Counted from the stretch's first letter, positions 17,310-27,138 are shown. The stretch is DNA of 64,000 nucleotides from Flavobacteriales bacterium UBA6693 (GCA_002454815.1 DKJL01000017.1:93009-157008), one strand, 5' to 3'. Made by a program: numbers and translations. Notes: generated from the letters alone by a model not told the origin.

Positions 17310-18133
17310 AGTATATCCTCCTTCTTCTTTTCCCATTCTTCATTTCCGCCCAAACTCATCGTTTCATTTACGAATATCAATTCAAAAGTGATTCGCTGGC
17401 GCAAGATTTTGAGAAAGACAATATGATTTTAGATATCAATCCGGACGATGTAAAATTTTATCCCTACATCTACGCCGAAAAAGATTCTATAAATAAAGTT
17501 CAAAAAACCCGAAGTTATATTTGGGAAGAAAATCTGCCGGCACTTACAAGAAAACGAAACTCCAATATAAATATGTCTTACCTCTTACTCAACGATTTTT
17601 TTAAACTCGAATCGAAAGATGAAGTAATTTGGCAACTTTCGCCAGACACCAAAAAAGTTACCAACTATACGCTCCAGAAAGCCACTACTAAATTTGGCGG
17701 CAGAAACTGGATTGCCTGGTTTAATAACGACGTTAATTTAAACGAAGGACCTTATAAATTTCGCGGTCTACCCGGTTTGATTTTCGAGATCGCCGATGAC
17801 AAGAACAATTTCAAATTTAGTTTAATCAAAAGTTATCAATTAAAAGAAACGTATAACACGCAAGATGTACTGGAAACTTTTGCCGGCGAAAAACCGATTG
17901 CGGTGTCCGAAAAGACACTGCGCAGAAAACAACTGGAATTGTTTAATGATCCTTTACAGGATTTCAAAGAAGATTTTAAATCCGGTGGAGGCGATACCAA
18001 ATGGTTTGTGAGGGGAACACAGGTAACGTCAATCGAGCAATTCAAAGACCTTTCGAAGCAGACACAAGAGCAAATGCGAAAAGAAAATAACCCGATAGAA
18101 ATTGACAAGGCAGTTCGTTATCCAATAAAATGA
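17306..18133 (+). CDS. GLPGLI family exported protein
   Basis: Bacteroidota-specific exported protein named for its GLPGLI motif, visible here as FRGLPGLIFEI near residue 155. A signal peptide (MKYILLLLFPFFISAQ) is cleaved after the first Gln region, then HRFIYEYQFK opens the mature part, and a conserved GGRNWIAWF segment precedes the motif. 275 residues, typical. The family function is not established; it often occurs in several copies. A second copy begins at 63887 in this window. It overlaps the DUF1294 gene by 4 bases and is followed by a hairpin terminator at 18193. Confidence 0.93.
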   Translation: MKYILLLLFPFFISAQTHRFIYEYQFKSDSLAQDFEKDNMILDINPDDVKFYPYIYAEKDSINKVQKTRSYIWEENLPALTRKRNSNINMSYLLLNDFFKLESKDEVIWQLSPDTKKVTNYTLQKATTKFGGRNWIAWFNNDVNLNEGPYKFRGLPGLIFEIADDKNNFKFSLIKSYQLKETYNTQDVLETFAGEKPIAVSEKTLRRKQLELFNDPLQDFKEDFKSGGGDTKWFVRGTQVTSIEQFKDLSKQTQEQMRKENNPIEIDKAVRYPIK

Positions 18134-18192
18134 AATTTACTTTTATACAGCATCGTTGATTATATCATTTGAAAAAGAAGCTATCGAAACAA

Positions 18193-18218
18193 GATTCCCG
18201 TCGCTCGGGGATCTTTTT
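18193..18218 (+). terminator. Terminator after the GLPGLI gene
   Basis: GATTCCCG (18193-18200) pairs with CGGGGATC (18206-18213), followed by five T. The rest of the 324-base gap 18134-18457 holds A/T-rich DNA and the rplC promoter. Confidence 0.8.
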
Positions 18219-18331
18219 CATTTATGTAAGATCAGGCAAAATGCGAAATGAAAAACGAAGCGCAATATTCCAAGTAATAAATTGGTAAAATATTGTAATC
18301 TGTTAAAAATCAAAATATTTTACACGCTCAT

Positions 18332-18362
18332 ATTGTCAATTAAAATTTTCTTCATACATTTG
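18332..18362 (+). promoter_or_regulatory. Promoter of the rplC ribosomal operon
   Basis: ATTG (18332-18335), exactly 19 bases, TACATTTG (18355-18362). Transcription from near 18369 gives an 89-base leader to rplC. This makes the operon independent of rpsJ. Confidence 0.82.
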
Positions 18363-18457
18363 CACACTCAATTTAAGGAAGAAGTGCGCCTATTTCAAAC
18401 GTAGAAAACACCGCAACCTCAGTTGAATCCCTCGAACTTAATAGATATATATAAATA

Positions 18458-19084
18458 ATGTCAGGTATTATTGGTAAAAAAATCGGGATGACCTCATTGT
18501 TTGACGAGAATGGCAAAAACATGCCGTGCACCGTTATTCAAGCTGGTCCTTGCTCGGTTTTACAGGTCAGAACCGTAGAAAAAGATGGGTACAAAGCTGC
18601 CCAGCTTGGTTTCGATGACAAGAGTGAAAAGAACGTTGGTAAAGCGTTAGCCGGCCACTTCAAAAAGGCAGGCTCTGCTCCAAAAGCTAAGTTGGTAGAA
18701 TTCTATCATGAATTCGTAGACAAACTGAGCGTAGGAGATGAAGTGAAAGTAAATCTGTTCGCTGAAGGCGAATTTGTGGATGTTACCGGAACTTCTAAAG
18801 GTAAAGGTTTCCAGGGTGTTGTAAAGCGTCACAACTTCGGTGGGGTAATGCAGGCAACACACGGACAGCACAACCGTCTGAGAGCTCCGGGCTCCATCGG
18901 TGCAGGATCCGACCCTTCCAGAGTATTCAAAGGAATGCGCATGGCAGGAAGAATGGGTGGAAAGCAGGTGACTGTACAAAACCTACAGGTGTTAAGAGTA
19001 GATGACGAGCAGAATCTTTTAGTAGTAAAAGGTGCCGTTCCGGGAGCGAAAAATTCTTATGTAATTATCAGAAAATGGAACTAG
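18458..19084 (+). CDS. rplC: 50S ribosomal protein L3
   Basis: Early assembly protein near the peptidyl-transferase centre. 208 residues starting [13 protein letters not shown], with [31 protein letters not shown] (the loop whose Gln is methylated in E. coli) and [16 protein letters not shown]. First gene after its own promoter; its last 10 bases overlap the start of rplD in another frame. Confidence 0.98.
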   Translation: MSGIIGKKIGMTSLFDENGKNMPCTVIQAGPCSVLQVRTVEKDGYKAAQLGFDDKSEKNVGKALAGHFKKAGSAPKAKLVEFYHEFVDKLSVGDEVKVNLFAEGEFVDVTGTSKGKGFQGVVKRHNFGGVMQATHGQHNRLRAPGSIGAGSDPSRVFKGMRMAGRMGGKQVTVQNLQVLRVDDEQNLLVVKGAVPGAKNSYVIIRKWN

Positions 19085-19704
19085 TAGTATTTAATACATC
19101 AGGAAAAGAAACCGGAAGAACTGTTCAGTTAGACGAAGCGATCTTCGGAATCGAGCCGAACCAGCACGCGGTTTACTTAGAAGTAAAACAATATCTTGCC
19201 GCTCAGCGCCAGGGTACCCATAAATCAAAAGAAAGAAACGAAATTGTAGGTTCAACCAAAAAGTTGAAAAAACAAAAAGGTTCGGGATCTGCCAGATATG
19301 GTGATATCAAATCTCCAATCTTCAAAGGTGGAGGTAGAGTATTCGGTCCAAGACCAAGAGACTACAGATTCAAACTGAACAAAGCGCTGAAAAGATTGGC
19401 GAAAAAATCAGTTCTTTCTCAGAAAATGAGAGATAATTCAATCAAAGTTCTGGATGCCATCACTTTTGATGCACCAAGAACCAGAGAATTTATCAACCTG
19501 AACAATGCATTAGGATTCGAAGGAAAGAAGTCTTTGTACATCTTGCCGGAGGCGAATACTAACGCTTACCTTTCCTCCAGAAACCTGCCCAAAACGAAAG
19601 TACTTACGTACAACGAAATCAGTTCTTATGATCTGGTACATGCGGGCGAGATTGTATTTCTAGAAGGTGCTATCGAAAAATTCCAGGAAAATTTAAGAAA
19701 ATAA
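19075..19704 (+). CDS. rplD: 50S ribosomal protein L4
   Basis: Lines the polypeptide exit tunnel and, in E. coli, represses its own operon. 209 residues; the tunnel loop is clear as [18 protein letters not shown] and [20 protein letters not shown], followed by FGPRPRDY. It starts inside the rplC end (10-base overlap) and ends 3 bases before rplW. Confidence 0.98.
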   Translation: MELVVFNTSGKETGRTVQLDEAIFGIEPNQHAVYLEVKQYLAAQRQGTHKSKERNEIVGSTKKLKKQKGSGSARYGDIKSPIFKGGGRVFGPRPRDYRFKLNKALKRLAKKSVLSQKMRDNSIKVLDAITFDAPRTREFINLNNALGFEGKKSLYILPEANTNAYLSSRNLPKTKVLTYNEISSYDLVHAGEIVFLEGAIEKFQENLRK

Positions 19705-19707
19705 ATC

Positions 19708-19998
19708 ATGTCAGTTATCATTAAACCAGTTATTTCAGAGAAAGCCAACTACCTTACTGATCTGCGCGGAGCTTATTCTTTCTTAGTAAACACTAAGGCG
19801 AATAAAATCCAGATCAAAAAAGCGATAGAAGAAGCTTACGGTGTAAAAGTAGCCGACGTTAGAACCATGATCTATGCTCCTAAAGTTTCTGCAAAGCACA
19901 CCAAGAAAGGATTACAGGTTGGAAAAACCAACAAATTGAAAAAAGCGGTTGTATCTCTTGCTGAAGGCGAGGTGATCGACATCTTTGCAACGAATTAA
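19708..19998 (+). CDS. rplW: 50S ribosomal protein L23
   Basis: Sits at the tunnel exit and docks trigger factor and the signal recognition particle. 96 residues with IIKPVISEKAN, YSFLVNTKANKIQIKKAIE and VADVRTMIYAPK. Three bases after rplD, 21 before rplB. Confidence 0.97.
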   Translation: MSVIIKPVISEKANYLTDLRGAYSFLVNTKANKIQIKKAIEEAYGVKVADVRTMIYAPKVSAKHTKKGLQVGKTNKLKKAVVSLAEGEVIDIFATN

Positions 19999-20019
19999 TT
20001 ATAATTATAAATAATAGTA

Positions 20020-20841
20020 ATGTCTGTTAGAAAATTAAAACCTATCACCCCGGGACAGAGATTCAGAGTTGTAAACAACTTTGAGGAAATTACTACCAAC
20101 AAACCAGAGAAATCTCTTACCGTTGGTATTAGTAAGTCAGGTGGTCGTAACAACACTGGTAAAATGACCATGCGTTACACCGGAGGTGGACACAAACAAA
20201 AATACAGAATTATCGACTTCAAAAGAAACAAGTTTGATGTTGAAGCTACGGTAAAATCTGTTGAGTACGATCCAAACAGAACTGCTTTCATCGCGCTATT
20301 GGAATATACAGACGGAGAGAAGAGATATATCATCGCTCCTGCAGGTATTAAAGTAGACCAGAAAGTGATTTCTTCCGAAACTGCGGAGCCTAACGTAGGC
20401 AACGCCATGAAACTGAAAAACATTCCTTTGGGAACAGTGATTTCCTGCATCGAGTTGAAGCCTGGCCAAGGTGCCATTATGGCGAGAAGTGCAGGATCAT
20501 CTGCGCAGCTTACCTCAAGAGACAAGAAATACGTTATCGTAAAATTGCCTTCCGGAGAATCCAGAATGATATTGGCGGAATGTATGGCGATGATCGGTTC
20601 GGTATCCAACCACGACCACATGCTTACCGTATCCGGAAAAGCGGGTAGAAGCAGATGGCTGGGCAGAAGACCTAGAACGAGACCAGTAGTGATGAACCCT
20701 GTGGATCACCCAATGGGTGGTGGTGAGGGCCGCGCTTCCGGTGGACATCCAAGATCGAGAAATGGTATGCCGTCTAAAGGGTACAAAACCAGAAAGAAAA
20801 ACAAAGCGTCTAACCGTCACATCGTATCTAAAAGAAAATAA
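20020..20841 (+). CDS. rplB: 50S ribosomal protein L2
   Basis: Primary 23S rRNA-binding protein needed for subunit association and peptidyl transfer. 273 residues starting [14 protein letters not shown], with [18 protein letters not shown], the SAGSSAQL stretch and the C-terminal loop [15 protein letters not shown] that carries the essential His. Followed after 2 bases by rpsS. Confidence 0.98.
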   Translation: MSVRKLKPITPGQRFRVVNNFEEITTNKPEKSLTVGISKSGGRNNTGKMTMRYTGGGHKQKYRIIDFKRNKFDVEATVKSVEYDPNRTAFIALLEYTDGEKRYIIAPAGIKVDQKVISSETAEPNVGNAMKLKNIPLGTVISCIELKPGQGAIMARSAGSSAQLTSRDKKYVIVKLPSGESRMILAECMAMIGSVSNHDHMLTVSGKAGRSRWLGRRPRTRPVVMNPVDHPMGGGEGRASGGHPRSRNGMPSKGYKTRKKNKASNRHIVSKRK

Positions 20842-20843
20842 TT

Positions 20844-21122
20844 ATGTCAAGATCACTTAAGAAAGGACCTTTCATTGCTCTTACTTTAGATAAGAAGGTT
20901 CAGGCAAATATAGAATCAGGTAAGAAAACGGTAATTAAAACTTGGTCCAGAGCATCAATGATCTCCCCGGACTTCGTAGGACAAACCATCGCAGTACACA
21001 ACGGGAAATCATTTATCCCTGTTTACGTAACTGAAAACATGGTTGGTCATAAGTTAGGCGAATTTTCTCCGACAAGATCTTTCCGAGGTCATGGCGGTAA
21101 CAAAAACAAAGGCGGTAGATAA
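20844..21122 (+). CDS. rpsS: 30S ribosomal protein S19
   Basis: Head protein that contacts S13 and the A-site tRNA. 92 residues with [37 protein letters not shown] and a C-terminal FRGHGG. Two-base spacing on both sides within the operon. Confidence 0.98.
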   Translation: MSRSLKKGPFIALTLDKKVQANIESGKKTVIKTWSRASMISPDFVGQTIAVHNGKSFIPVYVTENMVGHKLGEFSPTRSFRGHGGNKNKGGR

Positions 21123-21124
21123 TC

Positions 21125-21526
21125 ATGGGATCAAGAAAAAGAGAAAGTGCATTAGCACGTAAAATAGCAAATCAGGATGTAGCCAAAGCGCTGCACAACG
21201 ATTGCCCTTCTTCTCCAAGAAAGATGAGACTCGTAGCAGACATCATCCGTGGAGAACAGGTAGATAAGGCTTTATACATCCTTAAATATTCAAAGAAAGA
21301 AGCTTCCAACAAGCTCGAAAAAGTACTACTTTCAGCAATGGCCAACTGGCAGCTGAAAAACGAAGGCGCTGATATTGAAGAAGCGAACCTTATCGTGAAG
21401 GAAATTTTTGTAGACAGTGCAAGACAATTGAAGAGACTGAGACCTGCTCCACAGGGACGTGGCCACAGAATCCGCAAAAGATCCAACCACATTACACTAA
21501 TCTTAGGTACTAAAGAAACTAAATAA
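21125..21526 (+). CDS. rplV: 50S ribosomal protein L22
   Basis: Exit-tunnel protein whose beta-hairpin is the erythromycin-resistance hot spot. 133 residues with [32 protein letters not shown] and the hairpin [17 protein letters not shown]. The N-terminal 20 residues ([15 protein letters not shown]) are longer than in E. coli L22, common in Bacteroidota. Confidence 0.97.
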   Translation: MGSRKRESALARKIANQDVAKALHNDCPSSPRKMRLVADIIRGEQVDKALYILKYSKKEASNKLEKVLLSAMANWQLKNEGADIEEANLIVKEIFVDSARQLKRLRPAPQGRGHRIRKRSNHITLILGTKETK

Positions 21527-21533
21527 TCAAGGT

Positions 21534-22289
21534 ATGGGACAGAAGACAAATCCAATTGGTAACAGATTAGGGATCATCAGAGGATGGGATTCGAACTGGT
21601 ATGGTGGGAAAGATTATGGAGACAGAATCGCAGAAGACTACAAAATCAGAAGATACCTTGAGGCGAGATTATCTAAAGGTGGCATCTCCAGAATTTATAT
21701 CGAGAGAACACTGAAGCTGATCACGATTACAATCACAACAGCAAGACCGGGCCTGATCATCGGTAAAGGTGGCCAGGAAGTGGACAAGCTGAAAGAAGAG
21801 TTGAAAAAACTTACAGATAAAGATATCCAGATCAATATTTTCGAGATTAAAAGACCGGAGCTTGATGCAGTATTAGTTGCAGACAGCATCGCGAAACAAA
21901 TCGAAAACCGTATCTCCTACCGAAGAGCTGTGAAAATGGCCATTCAGAGCACCATGAGAATGGGCGCAGAAGGGATCAAAGTAATGATCTCCGGAAGACT
22001 GAACGGTGCAGAGATGGCAAGAAGCGAATCTTTCAAAGACGGAAGAATTCCATTATCTACTTTCCGTGCAGATATCGACTACCATTGTGGCGAAGCACTT
22101 ACGCAATACGGGAAACTGGGCGTTAAGGTGTGGATCATGAAAGGCGAAGTTTACGGTAGACGTGACCTGAGCCCACTGGTTGGACAGCAGAAGAAAACCG
22201 CTGGTGGCAGAGGTGATCGTAGAGACGACCGTGGCGACCGCGAGCAAAGAGGTGGCGACAGAAGACCAAGAAGAAACAATAACAACTAA
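21534..22289 (+). CDS. rpsC: 30S ribosomal protein S3 with Arg/Asp-rich tail
   Basis: Forms the mRNA entry pore with S4 and S5 and has helicase-like function. 251 residues: [14 protein letters not shown] start, type II KH domain with [13 protein letters not shown]-terminal domain with [12 protein letters not shown] and FRADIDYH. After the usual end (about residue 215) comes a tail of repeated [10 protein letters not shown] units ending in Asn. The tail is low-complexity and probably disordered. 93 bases to rplP, containing the heptamer array. Confidence 0.97.
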   Translation: MGQKTNPIGNRLGIIRGWDSNWYGGKDYGDRIAEDYKIRRYLEARLSKGGISRIYIERTLKLITITITTARPGLIIGKGGQEVDKLKEELKKLTDKDIQINIFEIKRPELDAVLVADSIAKQIENRISYRRAVKMAIQSTMRMGAEGIKVMISGRLNGAEMARSESFKDGRIPLSTFRADIDYHCGEALTQYGKLGVKVWIMKGEVYGRRDLSPLVGQQKKTAGGRGDRRDDRGDREQRGGDRRPRRNNNN

Positions 22290-22335
22290 AATTTTAGAAA
22301 TAAATTTTGAATTTTAAATCACCGTTACTTTTTTA

Positions 22336-22377
22336 AAATCTGAAATCTAAAATCTGAAATCTAAAATCTAAAATTTA
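22336..22377 (+). repeat. Tandem 7-base array before rplP
   Basis: Six consecutive units: AAATCTG, AAATCTA, AAATCTG, AAATCTA, AAATCTA, AAATTTA. The array ends 5 bases before the rplP start codon at 22383. Confidence 0.92.
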
Positions 22378-22382
22378 AGACA

Positions 22383-22808
22383 ATGTTACAACCAAGAAGA
22401 ACCAAATTCCGTAAAGTTCATAAGATGAAGATGAAGGGGATTGCCCACAGAGGGAGTCAACTCGCTTACGGAACATTTGGGATTAAAGCCACAGAAGGCG
22501 CCTGGATCACAGCCAGACAAATAGAAGCTGCGCGTATTGCCGCAACAAGATATATGAAAAGAGAAGGTCAGCTATGGATCAAGATCTTCCCGGATAAGCC
22601 AATTACCAAAAAACCTGCGGAAGTACGTATGGGTAAAGGTAAAGGTGCCGTGGAATATTGGGTATCTGTAGTAAAACCCGGAAAAATAATGTTCGAAGTG
22701 GGTGGCGTACCTTATGATGTTGCGAAAGAAGCATTGAGACTGGCTGCACAAAAACTGCCTGTCGTTACGAAGTTCGTAGTCGCTAACGATTTTGTTCAAC
22801 CTCAATAA
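22383..22808 (+). CDS. rplP: 50S ribosomal protein L16
   Basis: Binds at the A-site finger and helps tRNA accommodation. 141 residues starting [11 protein letters not shown], with [32 protein letters not shown], the E. coli-type hydroxylation region [12 protein letters not shown] and [18 protein letters not shown]. Preceded by a 93-base gap with a heptamer array, unusual in an otherwise tightly packed operon. Confidence 0.98.
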   Translation: MLQPRRTKFRKVHKMKMKGIAHRGSQLAYGTFGIKATEGAWITARQIEAARIAATRYMKREGQLWIKIFPDKPITKKPAEVRMGKGKGAVEYWVSVVKPGKIMFEVGGVPYDVAKEALRLAAQKLPVVTKFVVANDFVQPQ

Positions 22809-22819
22809 TCTCAGAAACA

Positions 22820-23008
22820 ATGAAAAAAGCTGACATCAAAAATCTAAGCGCAGAAGATCTTCAAAATAAACTGGCCGAAATGAAAGCAGACTTCACTAAA
22901 GTGAAACTCTCGCACAGCATCAGCCCGATTGAAAATCCAATTCAGATCCGAGACATGAGAAAAACAATCGCACGTCTGCAGACTGAATTAACTCAAAAAC
23001 AACAATAA
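22820..23008 (+). CDS. rpmC: 50S ribosomal protein L29
   Basis: Small two-helix protein next to the exit tunnel, a docking point for nascent-chain factors. 62 residues: [20 protein letters not shown] and the C-terminal helix [14 protein letters not shown]. Spacing 11 bases to rplP and 16 to rpsQ. Confidence 0.95.
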   Translation: MKKADIKNLSAEDLQNKLAEMKADFTKVKLSHSISPIENPIQIRDMRKTIARLQTELTQKQQ

Positions 23009-23024
23009 GAATTTTCATTTTATC

Positions 23025-23279
23025 ATGGATAGAAATTTAAGAAAAGAAAGAATCGGCATTGTTTCTAGCAATAAAATGGAAAAGACCATTGTTGTAAGCG
23101 AAACAACGAGAATTAAGCACCCGATGTACGGTAAATTCGTTTTGAAAACGAAAAAATATACCGCTCATGACGAGAACAATGAGTGCACCGAAGGCGACAC
23201 TGTGTTGATCACAGAAACCCGTCCTTTGAGCAAAAGTAAGAGATGGAGATTAGTACGAATCATTGAAAAAGCGAAGTAA
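23025..23279 (+). CDS. rpsQ: 30S ribosomal protein S17
   Basis: Primary 16S rRNA binder of the OB fold. 84 residues with [38 protein letters not shown] and [14 protein letters not shown]. Its stop shares one base with the rplN start (TAATG). Confidence 0.97.
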   Translation: MDRNLRKERIGIVSSNKMEKTIVVSETTRIKHPMYGKFVLKTKKYTAHDENNECTEGDTVLITETRPLSKSKRWRLVRIIEKAK

Positions 23280-23647
23280 TGTTACAAACCGAATCAAGAT
23301 TAAAAGTTGCTGATAACACAGGTGCCAAAGAAGTCCTGGTGATCAGAGTTCTGGGAGGAACCAGAAGAAGATATGCTTCAGTTGGTGATAAGATCGTCGT
23401 TACTATCAAAGACTCTACACCACAGGGGAACGCCAAAAAAGGTACGGTATCTAAAGCCGTTGTAGTAAGAACGAAGAAAGCAGTTCGCAGAAAAGATGGT
23501 TCGTACATCAAATTCGATGATAATGCTTGTGTTCTTCTTAACGCTGCCGGCGAGATGAGAGGTACGCGCGTTTTCGGACCTGTTGCTCGTGAACTCCGCG
23601 ACAAAGAATATATGAAAGTAATTTCACTTGCTCCTGAAGTACTTTAA
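23279..23647 (+). CDS. rplN: 50S ribosomal protein L14
   Basis: Intersubunit-bridge protein and target of the silencing factor RsfS. 122 residues starting [18 protein letters not shown], with [12 protein letters not shown] and [13 protein letters not shown]. Begins one base inside the rpsQ stop codon. Confidence 0.98.
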   Translation: MLQTESRLKVADNTGAKEVLVIRVLGGTRRRYASVGDKIVVTIKDSTPQGNAKKGTVSKAVVVRTKKAVRRKDGSYIKFDDNACVLLNAAGEMRGTRVFGPVARELRDKEYMKVISLAPEVL

Positions 23648-23665
23648 TTTTAAAATTTACAAAAA

Positions 23666-23992
23666 ATGACAAAGTTAAAAATCAAAAGAGGAGATAACGT
23701 AATCATCACTACCGGAAGAAAAGAAATCAAAGGTAAAACAGGTGAGGTTATCGAAGTGATCAAGAAAGAAGGCAAAGATCCGCGCGTTGTGGTAGCAGGC
23801 CTCAATATCGTGAAAAGACATACGAAGCCATCTGCAGGTAATCCACAGGGGGGCATCGTAGAGAAAGAAGCATCCATCCATATCTCCAACGTGGCCCTGA
23901 TCGATAAGAACGGGAAAGCGACAAAAACCGGAGCTAAAGTGGACGGTGATAAAAAAGTACGTGTTGCAAAATCAACCGGCGAAACTTTATAA
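23666..23992 (+). CDS. rplX: 50S ribosomal protein L24
   Basis: Assembly initiator with a KOW domain ([22 protein letters not shown] near the N-terminus, written in two parts). The conserved [19 protein letters not shown] and HISNVALID follow. 108 residues. Directly followed by rplE. Confidence 0.97.
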   Translation: MTKLKIKRGDNVIITTGRKEIKGKTGEVIEVIKKEGKDPRVVVAGLNIVKRHTKPSAGNPQGGIVEKEASIHISNVALIDKNGKATKTGAKVDGDKKVRVAKSTGETL

Positions 23993-24004
23993 TTGTACAA
24001 TAAG

Positions 24005-24556
24005 ATGGAATATATAGCAAGACCAAAGAAAGCGTACACCGAAAAAATTGTTCCGGCAATGATGGAAGAGTTCGGGTACAAATCTGTAATGGAAGTACCA
24101 AGACTGGAGAAAATCGTTATTTCTCAGGGTTTAGGTGCAGCTACAGCTGATAAGAAAATTGTAGATTACGCCGTGGAAGAACTTACCATGATTACGGGTC
24201 AGAAAGCCGTAGGTACGGTCTCCAAAAAAGATGAGGCAGCCTTCAAACTGAGAAAAGGAATGCCGGTAGGAGCCAGAGTTACCTTGAGAGCGAACCAAAT
24301 GTATGAGTTCCTGGACAGACTTACTTCTTCCGCATTGCCACGAATCAGAGATTTCTCTGGTATCAAAGCAGACGGTTTTGATGGTAGAGGAAACTATAAC
24401 CTGGGTATTACCGAGCAGATTATATTTCCGGAGATCGCGATCGACAAAGTGAAAAAAATCCAGGGGATGGACATCACTTTCGTTACGACTGCGAAAACGG
24501 ATAAAGAAGCCAAATCATTATTAACGCATTTCGGAATGCCTTTCAAAAAGAATTAA
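24005..24556 (+). CDS. rplE: 50S ribosomal protein L5
   Basis: Binds 5S rRNA and contacts the P-site tRNA. Conserved parts: [49 protein letters not shown] and [15 protein letters not shown]. The open frame extends to a TTG at 23993 next to the rplX stop, but the ATG at 24005 gives the usual start and 183 residues; the leader between is TTGTACAATAAG. Confidence 0.95.
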   Translation: MEYIARPKKAYTEKIVPAMMEEFGYKSVMEVPRLEKIVISQGLGAATADKKIVDYAVEELTMITGQKAVGTVSKKDEAAFKLRKGMPVGARVTLRANQMYEFLDRLTSSALPRIRDFSGIKADGFDGRGNYNLGITEQIIFPEIAIDKVKKIQGMDITFVTTAKTDKEAKSLLTHFGMPFKKN

Positions 24557-24559
24557 AAG

Positions 24560-24829
24560 ATGGCAAAAGAATCAATGAAAGCGCGTGAGCGCAAAAGAGA
24601 AGCGACAGTAGCAAAATATGCAGAAAAACGTAAAGCTCTGAAAGAAGCCGGAGATTACGAAGGACTGCAGAAGCTGCCAAAAGACGCTTCACCCGTAAGA
24701 CTACACAACAGATGTAAACTTACAGGGAGACCAAGAGGGTACATGAGAACTTTCGGTCTTTCCCGCGTTACGTTCCGCGACATGGCCAACAAAGGTCTGA
24801 TCCCGGGCGTTAAGAAAGCAAGTTGGTAA
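24560..24829 (+). CDS. rpsN: 30S ribosomal protein S14, zinc-independent type
   Basis: Head protein near S10 and S19. 89 residues with [30 protein letters not shown] and [13 protein letters not shown]. This is the longer type without the paired CxxC zinc motif; only one cysteine is present. 156 bases follow before rpsH, the largest gap in the rplC operon, holding inverted repeats. Confidence 0.97.
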   Translation: MAKESMKARERKREATVAKYAEKRKALKEAGDYEGLQKLPKDASPVRLHNRCKLTGRPRGYMRTFGLSRVTFRDMANKGLIPGVKKASW

Positions 24830-24846
24830 TAATTTAGAACAATCGA

Positions 24847-24957
24847 GACAGTAAAGTTGACTGGCGAGCTCTAAGAAAGAAGATGTCAGATTTCAGATAT
24901 ACGTTGTCTGAAATCTTTTATCTGAAATCCGAAGTCTGCCGCTCAAAACTGACTGTC
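24847..24957 (+). promoter_or_regulatory. Nested inverted repeats between rpsN and rpsH
   Basis: GACAGT (24847-24852) can pair with ACTGTC (24952-24957), and inside it GATTTCAGATA (24889-24899) pairs perfectly with TATCTGAAATC (24919-24929). A second copy of the 3' arm, GTCTGAAATC at 24906-24915, could compete. S8, encoded next, is the operon repressor in E. coli; a role here is inferred only. Confidence 0.55.
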
Positions 24958-24985
24958 ACAAACCAATAACAACAACAAACGAAAA

Positions 24986-25384
24986 ATGGTAACAGATCCA
25001 ATTTCAGATTTCCTAACCAGAGTAAGGAACGCACAAAGCGCAGGCCACAAAGTGGTGGATATTCCTGCATCGAAAATCAAGAAGGAGATTACAAAAATTT
25101 TGTTTGATCAGGGTTATATTTTGAACTATAAGTTCGAAGAAGGCGCTGTTCAGGGAAATATCAAAATCGCTTTAAAATATGACAAAGAAACCAGCAAACC
25201 TGCGATTAAAAGCATCCAAAGAGCTTCTCGTCCAGGTCTTCGTCAGTACAAAGGCAGCGGCGAGCTTCCACGGGTACTGAACGGGTTGGGTGTTGCCATT
25301 ATCTCCACTTCACGTGGTGTGATGACCGACAAAAAAGCACGTCAGGAAAAAGTGGGTGGCGAAGTAATCTGCTACGTATATTAA
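24986..25384 (+). CDS. rpsH: 30S ribosomal protein S8
   Basis: Binds helix 21 of 16S rRNA in the platform; in E. coli also represses the spc operon through its mRNA. 132 residues with DPISDFLTRVRNAQ, VDIPASKIKKEI, SRPGLRQYKG and GVAIISTSRGVMTDKKAR. It follows a 156-base spacer with inverted repeats. Confidence 0.98.
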   Translation: MVTDPISDFLTRVRNAQSAGHKVVDIPASKIKKEITKILFDQGYILNYKFEEGAVQGNIKIALKYDKETSKPAIKSIQRASRPGLRQYKGSGELPRVLNGLGVAIISTSRGVMTDKKARQEKVGGEVICYVY

Positions 25385-25402
25385 TTTTTTAATTAAAGGA
25401 AA

Positions 25403-25948
25403 ATGTCAAGAATTGGTAAAGCAATTATAGAAATTCCCGCTAATGTTACCGTGTCTCAAAAAGACGACGTTGTAACGGTGAAAGGCCCGAAAGGTGAACT
25501 TACACAGAAAATCAGCGACGGAATTACGCTGAAGCAGGAAGACGGTGTCCTGACACTGGATCGTCCGTCTGAATCAAAACAGCACAAAGCCCTCCACGGT
25601 TTATACAGATCCCTGATCAACAACATGATCCTGGGAACTTCCGAAGGATGGACAAAGAAACTGGAACTTGTGGGTGTTGGTTACAGAGCCTCAAACCAGG
25701 GGAACAGACTGGAGTTGGCACTGGGTTTCTCTCACGGAATCGTGCTGAATCTGCCGACGGAAATTACGGTAGAAACTCTTTCAGAAAAAGGTAAAAACCC
25801 GATCATTACATTAACGTCATTTGATAAGCAATTGCTTGGAATGGTGGCCGCAAAAATCCGCTCATTCAGAAAACCTGAACCGTACAAAGGAAAAGGGGTA
25901 AGATTCGTTGGAGAAAATGTAAGACGTAAAGCTGGTAAATCTGCTTAA
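25403..25948 (+). CDS. rplF: 50S ribosomal protein L6
   Basis: Two-domain protein near the sarcin-ricin loop and the factor-binding site. 181 residues: [47 protein letters not shown] and [12 protein letters not shown]. 18 bases after rpsH. Confidence 0.98.
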   Translation: MSRIGKAIIEIPANVTVSQKDDVVTVKGPKGELTQKISDGITLKQEDGVLTLDRPSESKQHKALHGLYRSLINNMILGTSEGWTKKLELVGVGYRASNQGNRLELALGFSHGIVLNLPTEITVETLSEKGKNPIITLTSFDKQLLGMVAAKIRSFRKPEPYKGKGVRFVGENVRRKAGKSA

Positions 25949-25965
25949 TTTTAAAACTTAAGAAC

Positions 25966-26313
25966 ATGGCACTTAGCAAAGTACAAAAAAGAAATAGAAT
26001 CAAAGCGAGAGTTCGCGGAAAAATCTCCGGCTCTTCAGAATTGCCACGTCTTTCTGTTTACAAAAGTAACAAAGAGATTTACGCACAATTGATCGACGAT
26101 AAAGCAGGTAAAACTTTAGCTTCAGCATCTTCAAGATCACTGAATGCTACCGGTACCAAAGTAGAGATTTCTGCAGAAGTTGGCAAAGCAATCGCTGAAA
26201 AAGCCAAAGCAGCAGGAATTGAAAATATTGTATTCGACAGAAACGGTTTCGTATACCACGGTAGAGTGAAAGCTCTGGCCGACGGCGCGAGAGAAGCGGG
26301 ACTAAAATTCTAA
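25966..26313 (+). CDS. rplR: 50S ribosomal protein L18
   Basis: Binds 5S rRNA with L5. 115 residues, basic N-terminus ([15 protein letters not shown]), [19 protein letters not shown], and C-terminal [21 protein letters not shown]. Regular operon spacing of 17-19 bases. Confidence 0.97.
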   Translation: MALSKVQKRNRIKARVRGKISGSSELPRLSVYKSNKEIYAQLIDDKAGKTLASASSRSLNATGTKVEISAEVGKAIAEKAKAAGIENIVFDRNGFVYHGRVKALADGAREAGLKF

Positions 26314-26332
26314 TCAATAAATTTCGGAAATT

Positions 26333-26854
26333 ATGTTAGGACTAGATAATATAGAAAAAGTAAAACCGGGAGGATTAGAACTTAAAGATCGTCTCGTATC
26401 AGTAAACCGTGTGACGAAAGTTACGAAAGGTGGACGTGCTTTCGGATTTTCTGCAATCGTGGTTGTTGGCGACGAGGCAGGTACCGTAGGTTTCGGACTT
26501 GGAAAATCTAAAGAAGTTGCTTCCGCTATCGCGAAGGCAGTGGAAGATGCAAAGAAAAACCTGGTAAAGGTTCCTGTAGTGAATCATACCATACCTCACC
26601 AGACTTCTGCACGCTACGGCGGCGCGGATATCTTCCTGAGACCGGCAACGCACGGTACAGGAGTTATCGCTGGTGGTACTGTTCGTATGGTGGTGGAAGC
26701 TGCAGGTATTAAAGATATTCTTTCAAAATCCAAAGGTTCTTCTAACCCGCACAACGTGGTGAAAGCTACTTTCAAAGCGTTGTTGGACATCAGGAGACCA
26801 GAGCAGATTGCTAAGTTGAGAGGTATTTCATTGGATAAAGTGTTTAACGGTTAA
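26333..26854 (+). CDS. rpsE: 30S ribosomal protein S5
   Basis: Helps form the mRNA entry site; site of spectinomycin resistance changes. 173 residues with [19 protein letters not shown], the [17 protein letters not shown] helix, [12 protein letters not shown] and [12 protein letters not shown]. 10 bases before rpmD. Confidence 0.98.
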   Translation: MLGLDNIEKVKPGGLELKDRLVSVNRVTKVTKGGRAFGFSAIVVVGDEAGTVGFGLGKSKEVASAIAKAVEDAKKNLVKVPVVNHTIPHQTSARYGGADIFLRPATHGTGVIAGGTVRMVVEAAGIKDILSKSKGSSNPHNVVKATFKALLDIRRPEQIAKLRGISLDKVFNG

Positions 26855-26864
26855 TAAGTAAACA

Positions 26865-27041
26865 ATGGCAAAAATTCAGATCAAACAGGTACGTAGCGCT
26901 ATTGGCAGAACAAAAACCCAAAAGAGAACGCTGGAAGCATTAGGTTTAAAAAAACTGCACCAAGTTGTAGAACACGACGATACTCCGGCAATCCTGGGGA
27001 TGGTAGCAGCAGTAAGTCACCTAGTGGAAGTACAAAAATAA
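26865..27041 (+). CDS. rpmD: 50S ribosomal protein L30
   Basis: Small beta-alpha protein on the large subunit. The ATG at 26865 opens a 58-residue frame: MAKIQIKQVRSAIGR, KTQKRTLEALGLKKL, then VVEHDDTPAILGMVAAVSHL and the stop at 27039-27041. Matches L30 throughout; typical position between rpsE and rplO. Confidence 0.96.
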   Translation: MAKIQIKQVRSAIGRTKTQKRTLEALGLKKLHQVVEHDDTPAILGMVAAVSHLVEVQK

Positions 27042-27063
27042 TCTTAAATAGAAGTTAGAAATT

Positions 27064-27105
27064 AAAAATCAGATTTTAGAATTATAAAAACTGAGTCTGA
27101 TTTTT
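27064..27105 (+). promoter_or_regulatory. 10-bp perfect inverted repeat between rpmD and rplO
   Basis: AAAAATCAGA (27064-27073) pairs with TCTGATTTTT (27096-27105) across a 22-base loop in the 97-base spacer. It has no T-run directly after it on the plus strand beyond the arm itself, so it could be a weak attenuator or simply a repeat. Confidence 0.5.
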
Positions 27106-27138
27106 AGTCTAACGGCTAAAATCTTACATCTTAATAAA

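Noticed and set aside
17037..18133. Mobile-element origin of the two genes inserted after rpsJ
   Set aside because: No transposase, inverted ends or target duplication are visible and base use is like the neighbours; simple rearrangement is as likely.
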